Assembly (NCBI RefSeq): GCF_006715565.1 | Contig: NZ_VFNL01000001.1 | Span: 2,728,001-2,792,000, forward strand | DNA from: Microbacterium sp. SLBN-154 | GTDB taxonomy: Bacteria; Actinomycetota; Actinomycetes; Actinomycetales; Microbacteriaceae | Direction of reading: 5' to 3' | DNA: 64,000 bases | Translations under genes and position numbers: made by a program | Notes under the pieces: generated by a model | What the model was told of the DNA's origin: nothing | Database searches by the model: none | The model's input: the letters and a program-made list of their open reading frames with translations, nothing else | Part shown: one piece after another, positions 27,836-36,274 of the stretch | Numbering within the stretch: position 1 is the first letter of the stretch | Layout of the letters: every line of letters starts with the position of its first letter

Positions 27836-28641
27836 CCGTCCTCGAATTCGACGCCGTCACCAAGCGCTACGCCGTGCGCGGCGCCGGGCAGATCACCGCC
27901 CTGGACGATGTCAGCTTCCGGCTGGAGTCGGGCCGGACGATCGGCCTGGTCGGCCAATCCGGCAGCGGCAAGTCGACGATCGCGAAGATCCTCACCCAGC
28001 TCGAGACGCCGACGAGCGGCGAGGTGCGCCTGGACGGGCGGCCGATCCCGCGCCGCGGACGCGCGCTTCGCGCGTACCGTCAACAGCTGCGCATGGTGTT
28101 CCAGGACCCCTTCGCCTCCCTGAACCCCTACCACTCCATCCGCTACCACCTCCAGCGGCCGCTGCGCCTGCACGAGGTCGTGCCCGCCGGTGAGGTCGAC
28201 AGCGAGGTGCGCCGCCTGCTGGATCGGGTGCGGCTGGACCCGGATGCCGTCATCGACCGGCGCCCGCACGAGCTCTCGGGGGGTCAGCGTCAGCGCGTCG
28301 CCATCGCCCGGGCGCTGGCGTCGCGCCCGAAGCTGCTCGTCGCCGACGAGCCCGTCTCGATGCTCGACGTCTCCATCCGCCTCGGCGTGCTGAACCTCCT
28401 CGCCGACCTCCAGCGCGAGGAGGGGCTCGGCGTGCTCTACATCACGCACGACCTGGCCACGGCACGCCACTTCAGCGACGAGATCCTCGTCCTCAACCAC
28501 GGACGCGTCGTCGAGCGGGGCGACGCCGACGAGGTCATCCTGCGCCCGCAGCATCCGTACACACGCGAGCTGCTGGCGGCTTCCCCCGATCCCGACACCT
28601 TCTTCGGTGTGGCATCCGGCATCCACGGAGGTGCGCAATGA
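27832..28641 (+). CDS. ABC transporter ATP-binding protein (DppF type)
   Basis: 269 aa. Walker A GQSGSGKST, Q-loop RMVFQDPFASLNP, signature HELSGGQRQRVAIARALA, Walker B LLVADEPVSMLDV, H-loop YITHDLATA. Heterodimer partner of the preceding ATPase. It overlaps the first permease by 4 nt. Confidence 0.92.
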   Translation: MTVLEFDAVTKRYAVRGAGQITALDDVSFRLESGRTIGLVGQSGSGKSTIAKILTQLETPTSGEVRLDGRPIPRRGRALRAYRQQLRMVFQDPFASLNPYHSIRYHLQRPLRLHEVVPAGEVDSEVRRLLDRVRLDPDAVIDRRPHELSGGQRQRVAIARALASRPKLLVADEPVSMLDVSIRLGVLNLLADLQREEGLGVLYITHDLATARHFSDEILVLNHGRVVERGDADEVILRPQHPYTRELLAASPDPDTFFGVASGIHGGAQ

Positions 28642-29741
28642 CCGCGGTCCAGCCTCAGATCCCGACCGACGCGGGTGACCCGGCAGGCGATTCCGCCGCC
28701 GATGCGGTCACCCAGGGCACCACGGCGACCGTCGCCGAGGCCTCAGGGCCGCGGATCCCCTGGCGCTTCCTCGGCGGACGGGCCGTCTTCTACCTGTTCA
28801 CCCTATGGGCGGCGATCACGATCAACTTCTTCCTGCCGCGCCTGATGAAAGGCGATGCGGTCACCCAGTACCTCGCCCGCAACCGCAACATCAGCCCGGA
28901 AGCCGCGGAGGCCCTCCGCTCGCTGCTGGGGCTGGACACCGACAAGAGCCTGTGGCAGCAGTACCTCGACTACTGGGGCCTTCTGCTGCGGGGCGACCTG
29001 GGAGTCTCCCTCCTGCACGGGCTCCGACCGGTGACGGAGGTCATCGGTCAGGCCCTCCCCTGGACGATCGGGCTCGTCGGATTCGCCACGATCATCTCGT
29101 TCGCGATCGGGACGATCGGCGGCGCGATCGTGGGCTGGCGCCGGGGCAGCCGGATGGACGGCCTCATCCCGATCACCACGTTCCTCAGCACCATCCCCTA
29201 CTTCTGGCTGGGACTGCTGGCGATCGCCGTCTTCTCGGTGAACCTCGGCTGGTTCCCGATCGGCAAGGCCTACGGCGTCGGGATCTCACCCGAGTGGTCG
29301 CCGGAATTCATCGGCCAGGTCATCCACCATGGGACCCTGCCGGCCGTCACGATCATCATCGCCTCGCTGGGCGGATGGATGCTCGGCATGCGCAACATGA
29401 TGCTGACCGTCCTCGACGAGGACTACATCACCGTCGCACAGGCGAAGGGCATGACGAACCGCCGCGTGCTGTGGGGCTACGCGGCGCGCAACGCCGTGCT
29501 GCCGCAGGTGCAGAGCTTCGCGCTGTCGATCGGCTTCATCGTCGGCGGCACCATCGTCATGGAGATGGTCTTCAGCTACCCGGGCGTCGGGAAGCTGCTG
29601 CTGGATGCGACCAACGCCAAGGACTACGCCCTCATGCAAGGGGTCTTCCTCGTGCTCACGATCTCGGTCCTGCTGGCCAACCTGCTCGCCGACCTCGCCT
29701 ACGCATTCCTCGACCCGCGCACGCGCCAGACGGAGGCCTGA
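28638..29741 (+). CDS. ABC transporter permease (DppB type)
   Basis: 367 aa, longer than usual because of a 45-residue hydrophilic N-terminal extension before the first membrane helix (AVFYLFTLWAAITINFFLPR). The extracellular segment and the five-helix core with the EAA-like loop (AQAKGMTNRRVLWGYAARNA) follow. Inner-membrane subunit of the importer. Confidence 0.9.
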   Translation: MTAVQPQIPTDAGDPAGDSAADAVTQGTTATVAEASGPRIPWRFLGGRAVFYLFTLWAAITINFFLPRLMKGDAVTQYLARNRNISPEAAEALRSLLGLDTDKSLWQQYLDYWGLLLRGDLGVSLLHGLRPVTEVIGQALPWTIGLVGFATIISFAIGTIGGAIVGWRRGSRMDGLIPITTFLSTIPYFWLGLLAIAVFSVNLGWFPIGKAYGVGISPEWSPEFIGQVIHHGTLPAVTIIIASLGGWMLGMRNMMLTVLDEDYITVAQAKGMTNRRVLWGYAARNAVLPQVQSFALSIGFIVGGTIVMEMVFSYPGVGKLLLDATNAKDYALMQGVFLVLTISVLLANLLADLAYAFLDPRTRQTEA

Positions 29742-29744
29742 ACA

Positions 29745-30806
29745 ATGGATGCTCCCGACAACCGCCCCGCGGCGGCAGAGCCGACCTTCGGCTCCAAGCT
29801 CGCCTCGGCCTTCGCGATGTTCCGCAATCGGAAATCGATCGCGGGCCTGGCGATCCTCGGCTTCTTCGTGCTCGTCGCCGTCTTCGCCGACGTGCTCGCG
29901 CCCTACTCCCCCACGGCCGTCGACAACAGTGCGCGGTTCCAGCCCCCGTCGGCGGAGCACTGGCTGGGAACGACCCACATCGGTGAGGACGTCCTCAGCC
30001 AGGTCATCCACGGGACGCGCGGCGTCATCGTGGTCGGCTTCCTGGCAGCGCTCATGGCCACGCTCATCGCCGTCGTCATCGGCGTCATCGCCGGTTACGT
30101 CCGCGGATGGCGGAGCGAAAGCCTGTCCGCCCTGACCAACGTCTTCCTGGTGATCCCTGGACTTCCTCTCATCATCATCGTCGCCTCAATGTTCGACGAC
30201 CCCCCGCTGGCGGTGATCGCCGCCGTCCTCGGCATCACGGGATGGGCGTGGGGGGCCCGCGTCCTGCGCGCCCAGACGATGTCGCTGCGCAACCGCGACT
30301 TCATCCAGGCGGCACGGGCGAACGGCGAGCCGCTGCGTCGCATCATCACCGTCGAGATGCTGCCGAACCTGATGGCGCTCATCGCCGCGAGCTTCGTCGG
30401 CACCGTCACCGCCGCGATCCTCGCCCTGACCACGCTGTCCTACATCGGGGTCATCCCGGTGACGACGTATAACTGGGGCACGATCCTCAACTGGGCGTCC
30501 GCGCAGGGAGCCTTCCGACAGAACCAGTGGTGGTGGTACCTGCCGCCCGGGCTGTGCATCGCCGCGATCGGCGTCGCACTCTCGCTGATCAACTTCGGCA
30601 TCGACGAGTACGTCAACCCCCGGCTCCGCTCGGCGGGCGAACGGGCCCGTGCGATGAAGAAGAAGGGCATGAACGTCAACGACACCGTGACGGTCGTCCG
30701 CCCCGCATCCGCGCAGCCCGAAACGCGTCCCGCCCACGCATCCGTCCCTGCATCCGCAACCGTCCCCGCTTCCGCATCCGCTTCCGCATCCGAGGAGAAC
30801 CCGTGA
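29745..30806 (+). CDS. ABC transporter permease (DppC type)
   Basis: 353 aa. N-terminal OppC-type region (FRNRKSIAGLAILGFFVLVA, then LGTTHIGEDVLSQVIHGTRG), EAA-like loop AARANGEPLRRIITVEMLPN. The C-terminus is a repetitive cytoplasmic tail (SAQPETRPAHASVPASATVP onwards) encoded by GCATCC-rich repeats at 30722-30792, which is not part of the conserved permease. It overlaps the GH3 gene by 4 nt (GTGA). Confidence 0.9.
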   Translation: MDAPDNRPAAAEPTFGSKLASAFAMFRNRKSIAGLAILGFFVLVAVFADVLAPYSPTAVDNSARFQPPSAEHWLGTTHIGEDVLSQVIHGTRGVIVVGFLAALMATLIAVVIGVIAGYVRGWRSESLSALTNVFLVIPGLPLIIIVASMFDDPPLAVIAAVLGITGWAWGARVLRAQTMSLRNRDFIQAARANGEPLRRIITVEMLPNLMALIAASFVGTVTAAILALTTLSYIGVIPVTTYNWGTILNWASAQGAFRQNQWWWYLPPGLCIAAIGVALSLINFGIDEYVNPRLRSAGERARAMKKKGMNVNDTVTVVRPASAQPETRPAHASVPASATVPASASASASEENP

Positions 30807-33100
30807 CCACCGCCGACATCGCCGCCCCGCTCTATCTCGATGCGGCACGGCCGGTGGCCGAACGCATCGCCGATCTGCTGTCGCGCATGACGGTGGAGGA
30901 GAAGATCGGGCAGATGATGCAGCTCGACGCGCGTGACGACATCGAGGACCAGGTCCTCCGGCGCCACGTGGGATCGATCCTGCACGCCTCACCCGAACGG
31001 CTGCTGCGCGCACACGACCTCGTCGCGCAGACCCGGCTGGGCATTCCGCTCCTCGTCGGCGAGGACTGCATCCACGGCCACTCCTTCTTCGAGGGTGCGA
31101 CGATCTTCCCGACCCAGCTGGGAATGGCCGCGTCGTGGGACACCGAGCTGGTGGAGCAGATCGCCCGCGCGACTGCCGAGGAGGTCTCGGCCACCGGAGT
31201 CCACTGGACGTTCTCGCCGGTGCTGTGCATCGCGCGCGACCTGCGGTGGGGACGGGTCGGCGAGACCTTCGGCGAGGACCCCTTCCTCATCGGTGAGCTG
31301 GCGTCGGCGATGGTGCGCGGATATCAGGGCAACGGGCTGGCCGATGAGACGGCGATCCTGGCGACGGCGAAGCACTTCGCCGGGTACTCCGAGACGCAGG
31401 GCGGACGCGACGCAAGCGAGGCCGACATCTCCCGACGGAAGCTCCGGTCCTGGTTCCTGCCTCCCTTCGAACGCGTGGCGAAGGAGGGATGCCGCACCTT
31501 CATGCTCGGCTATCAGAGCACCGACGGCGTTCCGATCACGATCAACGACTGGCTTCTCAGCGACGTCCTGCGCGGCGAATGGGGCTATACCGGCACGCTC
31601 ATCACGGACTGGGACAACGTGGGGCGGATGGTCTGGGAGCAGCGCGTGCAGCCCGACTACGCCCACGCCGCCGCGGCGGCGGTCAGGGCCGGGAACGACA
31701 TGATCATGACGACCCCGGGCTTCTTCGACGGAGCACGCGAGGCCATCGAGCGGGGGCTCCTCACCGAGTCCGACCTCGACCCCGCGGTGGCGCGCATCCT
31801 GCTGCTGAAGTTCGAGTTCGGCCTGTTCGAGAATCCCCGCCGCCCCGACCGCGCGCGCATCGAGGCGTCGGTCGGGAGCACACCGCACGCCGCCCTGAAC
31901 CTCGAAGCGGCCCGCCGTTCGCTGGTCCTGCTTCGCAACGACGGGACACTTCCCCTGCTGCCCGACTCCTCAGCCGACGACACCGGCCGCGCGCGGGATC
32001 ACGCCGCGCCCCGGCGGATCGCGGTCCTCGGCCCCCTCGCCGACGACGCGCAGACCCAGCTCGGTGACTGGGCGGGGTCGTCGGGACAGGCGGACTGGCT
32101 CCCCGACGGACACCTCCGGGAGATGATCACCACGGTGCTGGATGGGATGACCCGGGTCGCCCCGGAGTCGTGGGTCATCGAAAGCGCGGAGGGCGCCCGC
32201 ATCCTGAGCCTGGAGGAAGACCCCGCGGGGGCGTTCTTCCCCGACGGACAGCCGCGCCCGCAGGTGGTCGTGCCGGCCGAGCCCGACCCGGCGCTGATCG
32301 CCGACGCCGTGGCCGCCGCGCGCCGCGCCGATCTGGCGGTGGTCGTGGTCGGCGACCGGATCGAGCTGGTCGGCGAGGGTCGCTCCACGGCGACGCTGGA
32401 GCTCATCGGAGCCCAGGTGGCACTGCTCGACGCGGTCGCTGCGACCGGCACCCCGTTCGTCGTGGTCCTCCTCGCCTCCAAGCCCCTCGTCCTGCCGCCC
32501 GCGGTCGAGCGGGCCGCCGCGCTGATCTGGGCCGCGAGTCCGGGCATGGAAGGCGGCCGTGCCATCGCCGAGGTGATCCTGGGGCTCACCGAGCCGACCG
32601 GTCGCCTGCCGATCTCGTTCGCCCGCCACGCCGGACAGCAGCCCACCTACTACAACCAGATCCGCGGCCAGCACGGCGACCGGTACGCCGACCTCACGCA
32701 GAGCCCCGCGTTCGTCTTCGGCGAGGGCCTGTCGTACACGAGCGTCGACTACGACGATCTGCGCATCACCGAGTCCGAGGTCGGGCCGACCGACGTCGTC
32801 CGCGCGCAGGTGCGGGTGACCAACAGCGGCGACCGCCCCACCCGTGAGACCGTTCAGGTGTACGTGCGCGATCGCGTCACCTCGGTGAGCTGGGCCGATC
32901 GCGAGCTCAAGGCCTACCGGCGCGTGGACCTGGCACCGGGCGAGTCGCGCGAGGTGTCGTGGGAGCTTCCGGTCTCAGCGTGCAGCCTGGTGGACGCGCG
33001 CGGCGAGCGGCGGGTCGAGGCGGGCGAGTTCGACCTGCTGGTCGGACCGTCCTCGCGCGAGGATCATCTGCTCTCGGCGACCTTCACCGTCACGGAGTGA
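30803..33100 (+). CDS. GH3 family beta-glycosidase
   Basis: 765 aa from GTG 30803 (GAGGAG upstream; the longer in-frame reading lies in the permease gene). The catalytic barrel has RMTVEEKIGQMMQLDARDD, VGEDCIHGH, LRWGRVGETFGEDP, TAKHFAGY and the nucleophile segment GTLITDWDNVG with D269. The alpha/beta sandwich follows (RRSLVLLRNDGTLPLLP; LIWAASPGMEGGRAIAEVIL), then a fibronectin-like C-terminal domain (VRVTNSGDRPTRETVQVYVR). No signal peptide, so it hydrolyses imported oligosaccharides in the cytoplasm. Beta-glucosidase or beta-xylosidase activity cannot be separated by eye. Last gene of the operon. Confidence 0.92.
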   Translation: MTTADIAAPLYLDAARPVAERIADLLSRMTVEEKIGQMMQLDARDDIEDQVLRRHVGSILHASPERLLRAHDLVAQTRLGIPLLVGEDCIHGHSFFEGATIFPTQLGMAASWDTELVEQIARATAEEVSATGVHWTFSPVLCIARDLRWGRVGETFGEDPFLIGELASAMVRGYQGNGLADETAILATAKHFAGYSETQGGRDASEADISRRKLRSWFLPPFERVAKEGCRTFMLGYQSTDGVPITINDWLLSDVLRGEWGYTGTLITDWDNVGRMVWEQRVQPDYAHAAAAAVRAGNDMIMTTPGFFDGAREAIERGLLTESDLDPAVARILLLKFEFGLFENPRRPDRARIEASVGSTPHAALNLEAARRSLVLLRNDGTLPLLPDSSADDTGRARDHAAPRRIAVLGPLADDAQTQLGDWAGSSGQADWLPDGHLREMITTVLDGMTRVAPESWVIESAEGARILSLEEDPAGAFFPDGQPRPQVVVPAEPDPALIADAVAAARRADLAVVVVGDRIELVGEGRSTATLELIGAQVALLDAVAATGTPFVVVLLASKPLVLPPAVERAAALIWAASPGMEGGRAIAEVILGLTEPTGRLPISFARHAGQQPTYYNQIRGQHGDRYADLTQSPAFVFGEGLSYTSVDYDDLRITESEVGPTDVVRAQVRVTNSGDRPTRETVQVYVRDRVTSVSWADRELKAYRRVDLAPGESREVSWELPVSACSLVDARGERRVEAGEFDLLVGPSSREDHLLSATFTVTE

Positions 33101-33128
33101 CGTCGTCTCCGGCGCCGGCCCCGGGCGC

Positions 33129-33695
33129 TCAGTCGTCCTGGGGGTCGGCGTCGTCTTCGGAGTCGGCGTCGTCCGCCTCGTCCTCTTCGTCGGCTTCCTC
33201 GGCGAGCTCGTCGATGTCGACGCCGTCGAGATCACCCGCGTGGAGGATGGGCGACCCGTCCTCGTCGAAATCCGTGGCGTCCAGGTCATCGAGGTCGTCG
33301 ACATCGGCGTCGTCGTCGAAGTCGGCCTCGTCGTCATCGTCCTCGTCGGCGTCGTCGTCACCGTCGGCGGCGGCCGCCTGGGCGGCCTGGTACTCCGCCA
33401 GGCGCACCGCCCACGGAACCCACTCGGGGGCGAGCAGCGCGCCGTCGCCGGGGAGCAGTTCCACCTCGAGCACGGTCGGCTCGGCATCCTCGACGCGGGC
33501 GAGGCTGACGGTCCAGAACCACCCCGGATACCCGTTGAGGCGGTTCTCGAACCGGAGTGAGACGACCCCGTCGTCTTCGACCCGCACATCGGCGGGCTCG
33601 CCGATCGTGTCGGCCGGCGTGATCTCGCGAAGTGCCGCGAGTGCGAGGTCGTGAGCCTCGAGCAGCCGGGGGTCGGCCTCAGGCTTCGAAGTCAT
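33129..33695 (-). CDS. DUF3027 family protein with acidic tail
   Basis: 188 aa from ATG 33695. The N-terminal half has the DUF3027 pattern (NRLNGYPGWFWTVSLARVED, LEVELLPGDGALLAPEWVPW). The C-terminal 85 residues are an almost pure Asp/Glu tract (DDDADEDDDDEADFDDD) likely to be disordered and able to bind basic partners. It overlaps the upstream cold-shock-domain gene by 17 nt; this neighbour pair is conserved in actinobacteria. Function unknown. Confidence 0.85.
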   Translation of the reverse strand: MTSKPEADPRLLEAHDLALAALREITPADTIGEPADVRVEDDGVVSLRFENRLNGYPGWFWTVSLARVEDAEPTVLEVELLPGDGALLAPEWVPWAVRLAEYQAAQAAAADGDDDADEDDDDEADFDDDADVDDLDDLDATDFDEDGSPILHAGDLDGVDIDELAEEADEEDEADDADSEDDADPQDD

Positions 33696-34062
33696 CGGCG
33701 ACCTTGCGGAGGACGGCGGCGACCTTCTTCGACTGCGGGGAGCTGGGGTAGCGGCCGCGGCGCAGATCGGCGCCGATGCCATCGAGCAGCTTCACCAGGT
33801 CCTCGACGATGACAGCCATGTCGTCGGCGGGTTTGCGTGACCGCTTCGCAAGGCTCACCGGTGCCTCCAGCACCCGCACCGAGAGAGCCTGCAGACCGCG
33901 ACGGCCGTCCGCGACGCCGAACTCCACGCGCGCACCGGGCTTGGGTGCCGCCGAGCCCGCGGGGAGCGCGGTGGCGTGCAGGAACACGTCCTGGCCCTCA
34001 TCGGTGGTGATGAAGCCGAAACCCTTCTCCTCGTCGTAGAACCTGACCTTGCCGGTGGGCAT
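33679..34062 (-). CDS. Cold-shock domain protein with C-terminal extension
   Basis: 127 aa. Residues 1-65 are a cold-shock domain (MPTGKVRFYDEEKGFGFITT, DVFLHATALPAG). RNP1 is KGFGFI and RNP2 is DVFLHA. An additional 60-residue helical C-terminus (PADDMAVIVEDLVKLLDGIG...KKVAAVLRKVADDFEA) is not in CspA. The start has GAGG at about 5 nt; a reading to 34614 is antisense to other genes. RNA chaperone role by family. Cotranscribed with DUF3027. Confidence 0.88.
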   Translation of the reverse strand: MPTGKVRFYDEEKGFGFITTDEGQDVFLHATALPAGSAAPKPGARVEFGVADGRRGLQALSVRVLEAPVSLAKRSRKPADDMAVIVEDLVKLLDGIGADLRRGRYPSSPQSKKVAAVLRKVADDFEA

Positions 34063-34201
34063 GAGACCTCGCTGAAATCGGTGCCTGCGTGGCGCGGGCA
34101 TGACGGATGACGGGCAAAGTTGCGCCCTCCCCCAGCCTACGCGGGCGCGCGCGGGCTCGTCACCGCGACGCCTGCGATCTCCGCTGCGGGAGCGCACCCG
34201 A

Positions 34202-34207
34202 TAGGCT
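34202..34207 (+). promoter_or_regulatory. Leaderless -10 box TAGGCT
   Basis: TAGGCT, 8 nt, ATG at 34216. Confidence 0.5.
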
Positions 34208-34215
34208 GAGCCACG

Positions 34216-34482
34216 ATGAGCACGCCGACTTCGAACGCCGACCTTCCGGTGCGGCGGATCGACCGCATCCTGGCCTTCATGTCGCTGGGACTGATTCTGC
34301 TGTCGATCGTGTGCTTCCTGGCCATCATGATCGGTTCGGCAGCCGGCGCGGAGATGTCCGGCGGCATCTGGCCCACGATCGGTGTCATCGTCTGGATCGC
34401 GCCGCCTCTGGCGTTCGTGCTGATGCTGACGGTTCTCATCATGAGCTTCGTGCGAAGGGCGCGGGCCAACCGGGCAGGGTGA
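34216..34482 (+). CDS. Small membrane protein, 88 aa
   Basis: Two hydrophobic helices (FMSLGLILLSIVCFLAIMIG and IWIAPPLAFVLMLTVLIMSF) with a short basic C-terminus. Its stop overlaps the start of the helicase-associated gene (TGATG). No known function; likely the first gene of a three-gene unit with the two helicase-related genes. Confidence 0.7.
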   Translation: MSTPTSNADLPVRRIDRILAFMSLGLILLSIVCFLAIMIGSAAGAEMSGGIWPTIGVIVWIAPPLAFVLMLTVLIMSFVRRARANRAG

Positions 34483-36215
34483 TGGCTTCCGACGAGCGCG
34501 CCCTCGCGACGTGGCTCGCGGGTCGCGACGACCGCGAGCTCGCCGACATCTTCCTGGCCCGGGGTGTGTCCCCCTCGGCGCCCTGGAAGGACTTCTTCGA
34601 CGCCGCAGACGCACTGCTGGAGAAGACGTCGGTCGATCGCGCGATGATCCACCTCACGCGGGGTGAGCTGATCGCCCTGGCGGCGACGGTCGACGGCAGG
34701 CCCCTCCCCGCGTCGGCGACCCCACCGTCGGCGCGACTGGCGCTCACGGGCGACGACGGCGCCCCGTGGCATCCCGTGCTCAGCGCCCTCCGTGACATCC
34801 GCGCGCAGTTCCCCGACGCCTTCGAACCGGTGGAGGGTGAGATCGAGCCCGCGCCGGCGTCGGAGGAGGAGACCCTCGCTGCGGCCGAGCGCGTGTTCGC
34901 GACCGTCGGATCGCTCGCCGATGTCCTCGTGGCCGCGTCGCACGCGCCGCTCGCGCGCATCACCTCGGGCGGCGTCAGTGCCGCCGACCGACGGAAGCTC
35001 CTCGACGCCGGGGCGCTCGGCGAGTCCGATGAGCTCGACGACATCGTCGGGGCGGCCGCGGCGGCGGGCCTGCTCACGTCGAGCGGACGCGACTGGACGG
35101 TCTCCGACTCCGGTGCGAGGTGGCTGGAGGCCTCGACCCCCGAGCGTTGGCGGCTCGTCGTGACCGGGTTCCGTGATGCCCTGCCGTCCGGCGTGCGCAC
35201 TCCGAGCGGCGGCTACCTTCCGGTGTCGGCGTGGACGAGACGCTATCCGCTCGACGCGGAGTGGGAGCGCCGCTCCGAGGGCCTCGCACGCATCGCGCTG
35301 CAGTGGGGTCTCCTCACCCCCGATTCCCGTGAGCCGGCGTGGGCGACGTCGCTCCGCCACGGCGACGACCCGCAGACCGACGAACTGACGCGGCACCTCC
35401 CCGCCGAGATCGACCGCGTGTACCTCCAGGCAGACCTGACGGCCATCGCCCCGGGCCCCCTGGCCCCGCGCCTGGAGCTGCGACTGCGCCGGCTGGCCGC
35501 TCGCGAATCGCGGGCGCAGGCCTCGACCTATCGGTTCACCGCGGAGTCGCTGACCGCGGGGCTCACCGAGGGCGAGACCGCCGAGTCGATCCGCGAGTTC
35601 CTCACCGCTCTCTCCCTCACGGGCCTTCCGCAGCCGCTCGGCTACCTGATCGACAGCACCGCGGCCCGGCACGGCCTCATCAGGGTGAGGACCGACGCAG
35701 CGACACAGCGCACGATGGTCGAAAGCGGCGATCCCTCGCTCCTCGACGCCGTCTCGGTCGATCAGGGGCTGCGCGCCCTCGGCCTCGTCGCCGACGGCGC
35801 GGCCCTGACGACGGGCGTCTCGCAGGAGACGGTGGCCTGGGCCCTCAGCGACGCCCGGTATCCCGTGGTCTCCGTCGGCGACGACGGCCGCCCCGTGGTG
35901 CTGCGTCATCGGGTTCGTCCGAGCTCCGATCGTCCCGAAGCGCCGGCCGAGCCGCACGCGGCCCTCATCCGGGTGCTGCGCGGATCTCACGGCGATGACG
36001 CCGAGAACGCCTGGCTCGAACGCGAGATCGTCCAGGCGGTGCGCAGCCGCGCCGTCATCGATGTCGTCGTCCGCATGCCCGACGGGGCCGAACGCACCTT
36101 CACCCTGGAGGCGACCGGATTCGGCGGCGGCCGGCTCCGCGGCCGCGATCAGTCGAGCGACGTCGAACGCACCCTTCCGCTCTCGCACGTGGTCACCGTC
36201 CGCAGCGTGGCCTGA
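34482..36215 (+). CDS. Helicase-associated domain protein, partner of XPB-type helicase
   Basis: 577 aa. Starts MASDERALATWLAGRDDREL. It is built of winged-helix-like modules (RDWTVSDSGARWLEA; RVRTDAATQRTMVESGDPSL) and ends with a beta domain (VVRMPDGAERTFTLEATGFG). It carries VYLQADLTAIAPGPLAPRLE, the marker of the actinobacterial helicase-associated (XPB/Ssl2-like N-terminal) family found next to the XPB helicase in mycobacteria and relatives. It has no Walker motifs itself. ATG 34482 overlaps the previous stop; GTG 34479 is the alternative. It probably works with the helicase 60 nt downstream, which has its own promoter. Confidence 0.82.
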   Translation: MASDERALATWLAGRDDRELADIFLARGVSPSAPWKDFFDAADALLEKTSVDRAMIHLTRGELIALAATVDGRPLPASATPPSARLALTGDDGAPWHPVLSALRDIRAQFPDAFEPVEGEIEPAPASEEETLAAAERVFATVGSLADVLVAASHAPLARITSGGVSAADRRKLLDAGALGESDELDDIVGAAAAAGLLTSSGRDWTVSDSGARWLEASTPERWRLVVTGFRDALPSGVRTPSGGYLPVSAWTRRYPLDAEWERRSEGLARIALQWGLLTPDSREPAWATSLRHGDDPQTDELTRHLPAEIDRVYLQADLTAIAPGPLAPRLELRLRRLAARESRAQASTYRFTAESLTAGLTEGETAESIREFLTALSLTGLPQPLGYLIDSTAARHGLIRVRTDAATQRTMVESGDPSLLDAVSVDQGLRALGLVADGAALTTGVSQETVAWALSDARYPVVSVGDDGRPVVLRHRVRPSSDRPEAPAEPHAALIRVLRGSHGDDAENAWLEREIVQAVRSRAVIDVVVRMPDGAERTFTLEATGFGGGRLRGRDQSSDVERTLPLSHVVTVRSVA

Positions 36216-36260
36216 GCCCCGGCGCCCCACCCTGGCGGGACCGTCTCCCCGCCGCACCGG

Positions 36261-36266
36261 TAGACT
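36261..36266 (+). promoter_or_regulatory. Leaderless -10 box TAGACT
   Basis: TAGACT, 8 nt, ATG at 36275. Confidence 0.5.
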
Positions 36267-36274
36267 GGAACGCT

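Noticed and set aside
34137..36257. A 706-codon minus-strand open frame opposite the helicase-associated gene
   Set aside because: Shadow of a firmly identified plus-strand gene.
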